Shown here: positions 8,198 through 16,995 of the stretch, one piece after another | Position numbering within the stretch: the first letter of the stretch is position 1 | Layout: the number at the start of each line of letters is the position of its first letter | NCBI RefSeq assembly: GCF_900187965.1 | Contig: NZ_FZNL01000013.1 | Coordinates: 62,001-126,000, forward strand | DNA from: Flavobacterium sp. ov086 | Lineage (GTDB): Bacteria; Bacteroidota; Bacteroidia; Flavobacteriales; Flavobacteriaceae | Direction of reading: 5' to 3' | DNA length: 64,000 nt | Made by a program: the position numbers and the translations under genes | The notes under the pieces: model-generated | What the model saw: only the letters and a program-made list of their open reading frames with translations | What the model was told of the DNA's origin: nothing | The model's database searches: none

Positions 8198-8413
8198 TTT
8201 GATATATAAAAATATTACAATTTTTAAAACTAATTGATACCACAGAATTCAAGACTGAATTTATAAATGTGTACAAGTCAATATTTTAAAATTATGATAT
8301 TTTTATTTGATATAAAAAATATTATAATTTTTAAAAACAAATTGATACCACAGAATTCAAGACTGAATTCATAAATGTGTACAAGTCGATGTTTTAAAAT
8401 TATAATATTTTTT
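8198..8413. repeat. 108-bp tandem duplication (two copies)
   Basis: Copies at 8198-8305 and 8306-8413 align base for base with a constant 108-bp offset and few mismatches. The shared core includes TTGATACCACAGAATTCAAG and ATAAATGTGTACAAGTC. Each copy contains two GAATTC (or GAATTT) sites flanking AAGACT. The second copy ends four bases before the glycosyltransferase ATG, so the duplication covers that gene's promoter and leader. Confidence 0.9.
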
Positions 8414-8416
8414 TTT

Positions 8417-9256
8417 ATGGTAAAACTTACCACTATTGCAAGTCTTACTTGCTGGTACGGAAAATATCCTTGGTACCTACCTTACTTTTTACATTCATGC
8501 TCTTTTAACCCAACTGTTGATTTTTATATTATAACAGATAACAGGGATAAAGTTGATAATAAACCTGAAAATGTAAAAATTATCCATAAAACACTTGATG
8601 AGATAAAAAAATCTGCATCCGAAAAACTTGGTTTCGTAGTAAATATTGATTACCCATATAAATTATGCGATTTTAAACCAGCTTATGGTTTCTTATTTTC
8701 TGAGATCATTGAAGCTTATGATTTTTGGGGAATAACTGATATCGATATTGTTTACGGATCTATCCGCAATTTCATCACTGAAGAAATCTTAAATAATCAT
8801 GAAATCATAAGTAGTCGCCATGATTACATAACAGGTTCATTTTGTTTATTTAGAAATAATGATTATGTCAATCAATTATTTATGAAAAGCAAAGACTATA
8901 AGATGGTCTTTAGCAATTCAACTCACTTCTGTTTTGATGAATGTAATTTTCTTTTTGAAGAATTGAAAACAGGAGTTTCAATACTGGAGATAAACAATCC
9001 TATAGAAAGCATGACTTATATCGTTAAAAAAGAGGAAAAAGAGTCTAGATTAAAAGCTTTTTTTGATTTCATAATTGTGGAGGGTTTGCCTGGAAATATA
9101 GAATGGAATACTGGAAGACTTGTATATAAAGAAATGTATGAAGTCATGTTTTATCATTTAATTGAATTTAAAGCTTCCTGCACAAATCGTAAAATACTAA
9201 AACCAATACCTTCAAAATTTTATTTTACTAAAACGGCAATAATGAAAAGACAGTAA
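8417..9256 (+). CDS. DUF6625 family glycosyltransferase-like protein
   Basis: This protein has 279 residues from the ATG at 8417. An in-frame ATG at 8375 lies inside the tandem repeat and would add a poor N-terminus. Typical of DUF6625 are L-T-C-W-Y-G-K-Y-P-W-Y near residue 10, YPYKLCDFKPAYG near 77, W-G-I-T-D-I-D-I-V-Y-G near 105-115 (a D-I-D of the kind that holds metal and nucleotide sugar in GT-A enzymes) and a later HFCFDECN. The family is thought to be glycosyltransferase-like but is unproven. It directly precedes the leader-peptide protein, so it could modify that protein; this is inference. No membrane segment is obvious. Confidence 0.65.
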   Translation: MVKLTTIASLTCWYGKYPWYLPYFLHSCSFNPTVDFYIITDNRDKVDNKPENVKIIHKTLDEIKKSASEKLGFVVNIDYPYKLCDFKPAYGFLFSEIIEAYDFWGITDIDIVYGSIRNFITEEILNNHEIISSRHDYITGSFCLFRNNDYVNQLFMKSKDYKMVFSNSTHFCFDECNFLFEELKTGVSILEINNPIESMTYIVKKEEKESRLKAFFDFIIVEGLPGNIEWNTGRLVYKEMYEVMFYHLIEFKASCTNRKILKPIPSKFYFTKTAIMKRQ

Positions 9257-9314
9257 TTTATTATTTTTAAGAAAATAGTTATATTTTTAATATTTTTTGT
9301 AATACTTTTTTTAC

Positions 9315-9322
9315 TATATTTG
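9315..9322 (+). promoter_or_regulatory. -7 element of the GG-leader gene
   Basis: TATATTTG matches the Bacteroidota -7 consensus, 27 bp before the ATG. A TTTG lies at 9296-9299, only 15 nt upstream (shorter than the usual 18-21), in a very AT-rich run. The export locus therefore probably has its own promoter after the glycosyltransferase. Confidence 0.55.
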
Positions 9323-9348
9323 AAATTCACTTTTTAAAATTTGACAGT

Positions 9349-10218
9349 ATGAAAATTAAGAAAATGAGTTTTGCAGATATTGAAAATACAATGTGCAAAG
9401 AAGAAATGAAATGTATAATGGGAGGTAGTGGCTCTGGCGGATCTGTTGGAGGAGGAAGTTATAATACTAATGGATCATTGATGTATGGAGGCAGTAATCC
9501 TCCTGCTTATAGCGGCGCCGGAGGTTATTACGGTAATACACAAGGCTGGGCTACTGGATTTACAGTTCCAAGTTCAGGAGGCTCTTCATCTAGTAGTGGA
9601 GGAGGAGGGGGTAGTTCATCATATTATACTCCAGGCTGGACTGATACCGGAAGAGGTATTGTGACAAGTGACCCAAATGTTATTAAACGAATAGTCGATT
9701 ATCTAGATTGGGAGCGTGTTATTTTAAAGAATGAACCAACAATTACTCAAGTTAATAATTTTGTTAACATGGATTATTTGACTGGTGGAAAAGGAATCCT
9801 TAGTGATGGAAGTATTCTTGCGCAGAGTATGACTATTACACATGATCCTTATGGAGAATTTAAAACAATAGAAAGTCTTTCTAGAATTTTTCAAAATTTC
9901 GGAGATTCTCTTACAATTGGAGGAGCGGCATTATCTACCACGGGTGTTGGTGCAATAGTTGGAGCCCCAATGATGGCTATTGGTGGTGGGATTTCTAAAG
10001 TTGGAACCGTTGCAGAATTGTATTTAGATCTAAAAAGTACTGAGCCTTTTGATTATGCAAAATGGGGAATTAAAGCTGGTTTAAATTTTGCTCCTGATGT
10101 TTATACCCAGCTTTTTAGTAAAAGGGCAGGTGCGGTTGGTTTTGATAAAGCGATGGTAGAAATGTACTCTGTTGCTTCTGATAGATGGTTCGATTATATG
10201 GGTACAGTGCGTAAATAG
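9349..10218 (+). CDS. Large secreted protein with double-glycine leader (bacteriocin/toxin-like)
   Basis: I do not recognise the mature domain of this 289-residue protein. Residues 1-26 form a bacteriocin-type leader: charged, no membrane segment, with E19, M20, I23 and G25-G26 at the positions (-8, -7, -4, -2, -1) read by C39 peptidases. Residues 27-103 are a Gly/Ser/Tyr/Pro-rich low-complexity stretch with a Ser5-Gly5 run. Residues 104-289 look folded and hold a glycine-rich hydrophobic segment (about 194-228) reminiscent of membrane-inserting or pre-toxin regions. Two small membrane proteins, a C39 ABC exporter and an HlyD partner follow, so it is the likely export cargo. The call as a toxin or bacteriocin is inference. 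Confidence 0.7.
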   Translation: MKIKKMSFADIENTMCKEEMKCIMGGSGSGGSVGGGSYNTNGSLMYGGSNPPAYSGAGGYYGNTQGWATGFTVPSSGGSSSSSGGGGGSSSYYTPGWTDTGRGIVTSDPNVIKRIVDYLDWERVILKNEPTITQVNNFVNMDYLTGGKGILSDGSILAQSMTITHDPYGEFKTIESLSRIFQNFGDSLTIGGAALSTTGVGAIVGAPMMAIGGGISKVGTVAELYLDLKSTEPFDYAKWGIKAGLNFAPDVYTQLFSKRAGAVGFDKAMVEMYSVASDRWFDYMGTVRK

Positions 10219-10224
10219 AATACT

Positions 10225-10443
10225 ATGAACAAATATGAGCATTTAATAATTTTTTTTTTCGGGATACTTTTTCTTGTTGCCTTTTGGGTTATACGTTTTA
10301 AGAAGGTTCATAATCCAAAAGATTTTTGTAAAAAAGATATTTATTCGAAAAGTTTGAGTTTTAGATTTTATCTAAGCTTGTTTATAATCCTGGGTATGAT
10401 CTTTGCTTTAGTTCGAGATTTTATTAAATTATATAATGAATAA
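10225..10443 (+). CDS. Small two-helix membrane protein, possible immunity protein
   Basis: This 72-residue protein has two predicted membrane helices (about residues 7-25 and 46-66) joined by a Lys-rich loop. It starts six bases after the putative toxin stop and overlaps the next gene by 8 bp (ATGAATAA), which indicates translational coupling. It is a paralogue of the next gene: both share the pattern K-Y-x-x-x-I-I-x-F-x-G and S-K-(S/T)-L-S-F. Small membrane proteins right after a bacteriocin gene are often immunity proteins, but nothing in this sequence proves it. I recognise no family. Confidence 0.6.
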   Translation: MNKYEHLIIFFFGILFLVAFWVIRFKKVHNPKDFCKKDIYSKSLSFRFYLSLFIILGMIFALVRDFIKLYNE

Positions 10444-10689
10444 AGTGTTTAAGGAAATATTAATAAATGAAAGCAAGTATCAAAATTTTATAATTCATTT
10501 TATAGGGTTAATAAGTATGATCATTTTTTGGATTGTAATGTATAAATTCAGTAATAGATTACAGTATTTTTCTGAGGATGATCTTTTCTTTAATAGTAAA
10601 ACTTTAAGTTTTATTGTGTTAGTGTTCCTATAACGATTGCCTATATCATTGCTTTTATTTTAGAATTTATTGTGCTTAATTGTAATTAA
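10436..10689 (+). pseudogene. Second small membrane protein, apparently frameshifted
   Basis: The open frame from 10436 stops at 10633 after 65 residues, in the middle of the second helix. From 10621 the -1 frame continues as S-V-P-I-T-I-A-Y-I-I-A-F and on to a stop at 10687-10689. This tail aligns with the second helix and charged end of the neighbouring paralogue at 10225. A single-base loss, perhaps in a T run near 10605-10610, would explain it and restores a protein of about 84 residues. The start overlaps the upstream gene. It may be a real pseudogene, an assembly error, or (less likely) a programmed frameshift; I see no classic slippery heptamer. Confidence 0.65.
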
Positions 10690-10765
10690 TTGATGCAAGC
10701 TAGATTTAAGTCTTTGCACAAGTTTAATGTTTAAAATCAATATGGTTTCTCATGTGAAATAATAA

Positions 10766-10800
10766 TAAGATATGGCAGATATTAAATCTGTCATATCTTA
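10766..10800 (+). terminator. 15-bp hairpin after the toxin/immunity genes
   Basis: TAAGATATGGCAGAT (10766-10780) pairs with ATCTGTCATATCTTA (10786-10800) around ATTAA, with one G-T wobble. The T tract after it is weak, so it may attenuate rather than stop transcription into the exporter genes. The rest of 10690-10867 holds nothing I can name. Confidence 0.5.
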
Positions 10801-10867
10801 AGTTTAAAGTTTCTTGATCTTAACGAGCTAGGAATTATTTAATTAAAAAATAAATGTTAACGATTTT

Positions 10868-11563
10868 ATGAAATATATTAAATTGAATTTATTGTTTCTG
10901 CTTTTTTGCCAAATCGGTATTTCACAAACTAATGTAATAGATGGATTGATGATAGAAGGAGAAAAAGCATATTTAGATAATAATTTCTTATTGGCAAAAG
11001 AAATTTACACGAAGGTAACAAATCTTGACTCTGAGAATAAAAATGGTTGGTATAACCTTGCGGGATCAGAATTAAAACTAGAAGAAAACGAAAATGCTTG
11101 CGAGCATTTCTATCAAGCTTATTTATTAAATGATGGAGAGGCATTAAAGTTAATAAAGTATAATTGTCCTGATTTTAGAAACGGTTCAATAATGTCAATA
11201 AATGATGTTGACGAGAAACCTAAGTTTATTTATAAAAAAGAAGAATATCTGCTTATTATAGACAATAGTTTAAATCCTAAATTTAGTAGTCTCTTAATGG
11301 GAAGACTTAAGTTTTCTACAATTATGTCGAAATATAAAGGACAAGCATCTGTTCAATTACAGATTAACAATTTGAATGATTTGGATGTGAAAATATTAAG
11401 AGTTAGCGGAAATCAAAAAGAGGCAGAAAAAATAAAGAAAGAAATTCTATCTGTTTTTAAAAATTTAGTCACTTATGTTTCAGCTAAGAACAAAGGTGTT
11501 AATGTTGATTTGTGGGAGAAATGGTCGCTAACGCTTAATTTCTTAATGGTACCTTATAAATAA
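10868..11563 (+). CDS. Secreted TPR-like protein with TonB-C-like end
   Basis: This 231-residue protein has a Sec signal peptide (residues 1-20, ending G-I-S-Q). Residues about 28-95 look like one or two TPR units (GEKAYLDNNFLLAKEIY, then N-G-W-Y-N-L-A-G-S-E-L-K). The C-terminal half (about 150-229) has the strand-helix-strand pattern of TonB C-terminal domains, with N-x-x-D-L-D-V-K-I-L-R-V and a closing L-T-L-N-F, but no TonB membrane anchor. It ends nine bases before the C39 exporter and so belongs to that operon. A periplasmic adaptor role is a guess; the TonB-C match is weak. Confidence 0.55.
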   Translation: MKYIKLNLLFLLFCQIGISQTNVIDGLMIEGEKAYLDNNFLLAKEIYTKVTNLDSENKNGWYNLAGSELKLEENENACEHFYQAYLLNDGEALKLIKYNCPDFRNGSIMSINDVDEKPKFIYKKEEYLLIIDNSLNPKFSSLLMGRLKFSTIMSKYKGQASVQLQINNLNDLDVKILRVSGNQKEAEKIKKEILSVFKNLVTYVSAKNKGVNVDLWEKWSLTLNFLMVPYK

Positions 11564-11572
11564 AAAATCAAA

Positions 11573-13759
11573 ATGTTCAATTTTCCCCACGAGTTCCAGC
11601 TCGATGCAAAAGATTGTGGTCCTTCTTGCATAAAAATAATAGCTAAATATTACGGCAGGTTTTATAGCCTGCCTTTTTTACGCGATTTATGTGGTATAAC
11701 GCGTGAAGGTGTTAGTTTTTTGGATTTAAGTGACGCATGCGAAGCCATCAGTTTGCGTACCAAAAGTATCAAGATAGATTTTAATACATTACAAACTATT
11801 CCGTTGCCCTGTATTGTGCATTGGCAAGACGGGCATTTTATCGTAGTTTATAAAATAAGTAACAAACAAGTTTTTGTTTCTGATCCGGCAAAAGGTTTAT
11901 TGAAATATTCATTTGAAAATTTTAAAGCAGGTTGGTTAAAAGAATCTAAAATAGGTGCGGTTCTAGCCATGGAACCTATGGCTGATTTTAAACAGCGTTC
12001 TATAAACGATAAATTAGAACGTCGTAAAACATTCGAAAATTTCCTGGGTTATTTCACTCCATACAAAAAGAGTTTTATAAACCTGTTTGTTGTAATGTTG
12101 ATCGTTACAATTCTGCAGGCTTTTTTGCCTTTTATTTCAAAAGCAGTTATAGATGTTGGAATTCAAACAAATGATTTAGATTTTATCGATCTTGTTTTAA
12201 TTGCCAATATTACCATTATAGTAAGCATCTTGTTAAGCAATATGATCCGGGATTGGATATTGCTGCATCTTACATCAAGAATTAATATTTCTTTAATTTC
12301 GGATTATCTCATTAAATTAATGAAATTACCCATTACTTTTTTTGAGAATAAACTCATCGGAGATATTCTGCAGCGAGCACAGGATCATGAGCGTATTCGT
12401 GATTTTATCATGAATAACTCTTTGAATTTTGTATTCTCAATTCTAACTTTTTTCATATTTGGAATTATCCTTTTTATTTATAGTCCAATTTTATGCTTGA
12501 TTTATGTAATTGGCAGTACATTATTTATTGGTTGGGTACTATTTTTTCTTCAGTTTAGAAAAAAGCTAGATTGGGAATATTTTGATATACATACTAAAAA
12601 TCAAAGCTATTGGGTAGAAACAATAGGAAGTATTCAGGATATTAAAATAAACAATTACGAAAAGCAAAAAAGATGGAAGTGGGAAGCTTTGCAAGTTCAG
12701 TTATTTAAGATAGATCAAAAAATATTGCGAATTACAAATGCTCAAAATTTGGGAGCGCAATTTATCAATCAATTAACGAATCTGGTTATTACTTTTTATT
12801 GTGCAAAATCAGTAATCAAAGGAGATATCACATTTGGAGTAATGATCTCAACTCAATTTATAATAGGAATGTTAAATGGTCCTATTATGCAGTTTATTTC
12901 TTTTATACAATCGGGACAATATGCCAAAATCAGTTTTTTGAGGCTTAACGAAATTCATGAACTCGAAAATGAAGAGGAAAACGATGCTAATAATAGTATC
13001 AAACTTCCGGAAGACAAAAGTTTATTTTTAAGGAATGTCAGTTTTCAATATAGCAGAAACAGCGATTACATCTTAAGCAATATATCATTAATGATTCCGG
13101 AAGGAAAAGTTACAGCAATTGTAGGAGATAGTGGAAGTGGGAAAACAACCTTGCTTAAACTTATTTTGAGATTATATAAACCTACTCATGGAGAATTGGC
13201 TATGGGAAATTTAAATATCCAAAATATTAATTTAAAACAATGGAGGGAAAGCTGTGGTGCTGTAATGCAAGATGGAAAAATATTTAGTGATACAATACAA
13301 AATAATATTGTTTTAGATGATGAAAATATTGATTATGAAAGGTTGAAAAAAGCAGTGACAGTAGCAAATATAGCAGCAGAAATTGAAGCTATGCCAAAAG
13401 GTTATCAAACTATGATGGGAGAAAACGGAAGAGGTTTAAGTGGCGGACAAAAACAACGTGTTTTAATTGCCAGAGCTTTATATAAAAATCCGGATTATTT
13501 ATTTTTTGATGAAGCAACAAATTCCTTGGATGTTATCAATGAGCAAAAGATTGTAGTAGCGTTAGAAGAGATTTTTAAAAATAAAACAGTAATTATTGTT
13601 GCACACCGATTAAGTACAATTCGAAAAGCAGATCAAATTATTGTACTTAAAAATGGTTTTATATCTGAAATTGGAAATCATGATACTTTGATGACAAGAG
13701 AAGGAGGACATTATTATCAGTTAGTAAAAACGCAAATAGGAGATACAATAAATGGCTAG
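11573..13759 (+). CDS. Peptidase-containing ABC exporter (C39 peptidase, membrane and ATPase domains)
   Basis: This 728-residue protein has the full bacteriocin-exporter layout. An N-terminal C39 peptidase has Q9, catalytic C15 (in DAKDCGPSC), H88 (in QDGHFIVVY) and D104. A membrane domain follows (about 165-440). The ATPase has Walker A GDSGSGKTT near 518, signature LSGGQKQR near 622, Walker B LFFDEA near 643 and a switch histidine in VAHRLS. The peptidase should cut the leader after Gly-Gly and the pump then export the cargo. The 289-residue GG-leader protein upstream is the obvious substrate. The stop overlaps the HlyD gene by 8 bp. Confidence 0.95.
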   Translation: MFNFPHEFQLDAKDCGPSCIKIIAKYYGRFYSLPFLRDLCGITREGVSFLDLSDACEAISLRTKSIKIDFNTLQTIPLPCIVHWQDGHFIVVYKISNKQVFVSDPAKGLLKYSFENFKAGWLKESKIGAVLAMEPMADFKQRSINDKLERRKTFENFLGYFTPYKKSFINLFVVMLIVTILQAFLPFISKAVIDVGIQTNDLDFIDLVLIANITIIVSILLSNMIRDWILLHLTSRINISLISDYLIKLMKLPITFFENKLIGDILQRAQDHERIRDFIMNNSLNFVFSILTFFIFGIILFIYSPILCLIYVIGSTLFIGWVLFFLQFRKKLDWEYFDIHTKNQSYWVETIGSIQDIKINNYEKQKRWKWEALQVQLFKIDQKILRITNAQNLGAQFINQLTNLVITFYCAKSVIKGDITFGVMISTQFIIGMLNGPIMQFISFIQSGQYAKISFLRLNEIHELENEEENDANNSIKLPEDKSLFLRNVSFQYSRNSDYILSNISLMIPEGKVTAIVGDSGSGKTTLLKLILRLYKPTHGELAMGNLNIQNINLKQWRESCGAVMQDGKIFSDTIQNNIVLDDENIDYERLKKAVTVANIAAEIEAMPKGYQTMMGENGRGLSGGQKQRVLIARALYKNPDYLFFDEATNSLDVINEQKIVVALEEIFKNKTVIIVAHRLSTIRKADQIIVLKNGFISEIGNHDTLMTREGGHYYQLVKTQIGDTING

Positions 13760-15077
13760 TAAAGGATTTCATAAAACGCTTAAAGAAAACAGAACCGAAG
13801 AAGTAGCCTCGATAATTGAAAGGATGCCAACTAAATTTGGCTTAATAATTAGTGCCGTAGCTATAGGATTAGTTTTGTTGTTATTGTTATTTGGATGGTT
13901 AATAAAATATCCTTCAGTATTGGCAGGACAAATAGTTATAAATACACAACAAGCACCAATTAAATTAATTACTTCAACATCGGGAAATATTATTTTACTA
14001 AAAAACACATCTGGAGCTAATGTAAAAACTGGCGAATATATTGCTTATATAAAGAATGAAGCCAATTTAAAGGATGTTCAATTGTTAGATGGAATGCTTC
14101 ATAAGATCAATATTCATAAGATTGATTACAAAAGTTATCGTCATTTATTTCCTGAAAACTTATCTTTAGGAGAAATGAATAATAAATATTTTAGCTATTT
14201 AAATTCCTTGTATCAATATTTAGATTATACAGTTCAACAACCTTATGAAATTCAGAAACAAATAAATCAAAAGTTATTAGAGTTACAGATAAAGAAATTT
14301 GATCAGTTAAAAAATGATTATCAAAATCAAAAAGTAAAATATAAAACTTCTCAAAGTCTTTTTACAAAAGATTCCACTTTATATACAAAAGATGTGACTT
14401 CTAAAGCTGATATAGAACGTTCTATTATTGCAAAAGCTAATAGTGAATTAGATTATAATGCAATTGATAAAGAAATTAATAACACAAGTTATCAGATAAA
14501 AGAAGCTCAAAACAGAGATCAGACCATTGCCATAGAAAAATCTACAAAAGAAAGAGAACTGATTATAACGATGTTCAATAGTTATTATGATTTGATTGAT
14601 GCTATAAAAAAATGGGAGCGTACTTATGTTTTTGTTGCTCCGATAAATGGGAAAGTTGATTTTTTAAGTTTCATAAAAAGCAATGATTATATCCAATCAG
14701 GACAGGAATTGTTTAAAATTGTACCTAATAATAATGAAATTATTGGTCAGGTAAATTTACCTGAAAATGGTTCAGGGAAGGTCAAAATAGGACAAAGAGT
14801 AATTATAAAACTTAACAATTATCCTTTTAATGAATATGGTTCTATAAAAGGAAGAGTTAAAAGAATCTCATTGGTTACAAACCAACAAACACTATCAGAT
14901 AATCAAAATAAAGTTAATTCGTATCTGGTAGATATAGATTTGCCTTCTGGTTTAAAAACCAATTATGGAGTAGAATTGAATTTTCATGCTGAAGCAAAAG
15001 GAACTGCTGAAATCATTACTGCCGACCGAAGATTAATCGAACGTTTCTTTGATAATTTAAGGCATAGCGCTAAATAA
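13752..15077 (+). CDS. HlyD-family membrane fusion protein
   Basis: This 441-residue protein has one membrane helix near residues 28-50 (cytosolic N-terminus), a beta/lipoyl half-motif (NIILLKNTSGANVKTGEY), and a long charged helical hairpin (about 125-290, coiled-coil-like). The second lipoyl half follows (F-V-A-P-I-N-G-K-V), then a beta-barrel end. It bridges the inner-membrane ABC exporter to the outer membrane. The gene overlaps the exporter by 8 bp, so the two are translated together. No TolC-like outer-membrane gene is in this locus, so a shared one is presumably used. Confidence 0.92.
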   Translation: MASKGFHKTLKENRTEEVASIIERMPTKFGLIISAVAIGLVLLLLLFGWLIKYPSVLAGQIVINTQQAPIKLITSTSGNIILLKNTSGANVKTGEYIAYIKNEANLKDVQLLDGMLHKINIHKIDYKSYRHLFPENLSLGEMNNKYFSYLNSLYQYLDYTVQQPYEIQKQINQKLLELQIKKFDQLKNDYQNQKVKYKTSQSLFTKDSTLYTKDVTSKADIERSIIAKANSELDYNAIDKEINNTSYQIKEAQNRDQTIAIEKSTKERELIITMFNSYYDLIDAIKKWERTYVFVAPINGKVDFLSFIKSNDYIQSGQELFKIVPNNNEIIGQVNLPENGSGKVKIGQRVIIKLNNYPFNEYGSIKGRVKRISLVTNQQTLSDNQNKVNSYLVDIDLPSGLKTNYGVELNFHAEAKGTAEIITADRRLIERFFDNLRHSAK

Positions 15078-15229
15078 TATCTTTATAAAAGAAATGAAAC
15101 CGGGAAAACAATATCCAAACCTAAATAAGAGTATTCTTCAAAAATAATCCTAATAAAATCTTAAAATTATCGATTACAAAACCAAGTAATTGATCTAATT
15201 AAAAATTTGCAAATTATCTCATTCTCTAA

Positions 15230-16915
<1,686 letters not shown>

Positions 16916-16995
16916 TAATTAATATTCTGAAGGATGTAACTTTTGAGTTAAACTCATACTAATAGCCTTTAACGAATAACTTTTTTTAAATTATA

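Noticed and set aside
8375-8416. In-frame ATG giving 14 extra residues to the DUF6625 protein
   Set aside because: It lies within the second repeat copy, and the same ATG-like text occurs in the first copy without an open frame. The conserved start is at 8417.
10560-10640. Programmed -1 frameshift in the second immunity-like gene
   Set aside because: No X-XXY-YYZ slippery site or following structure is seen in the right frame; simple base loss is more likely.
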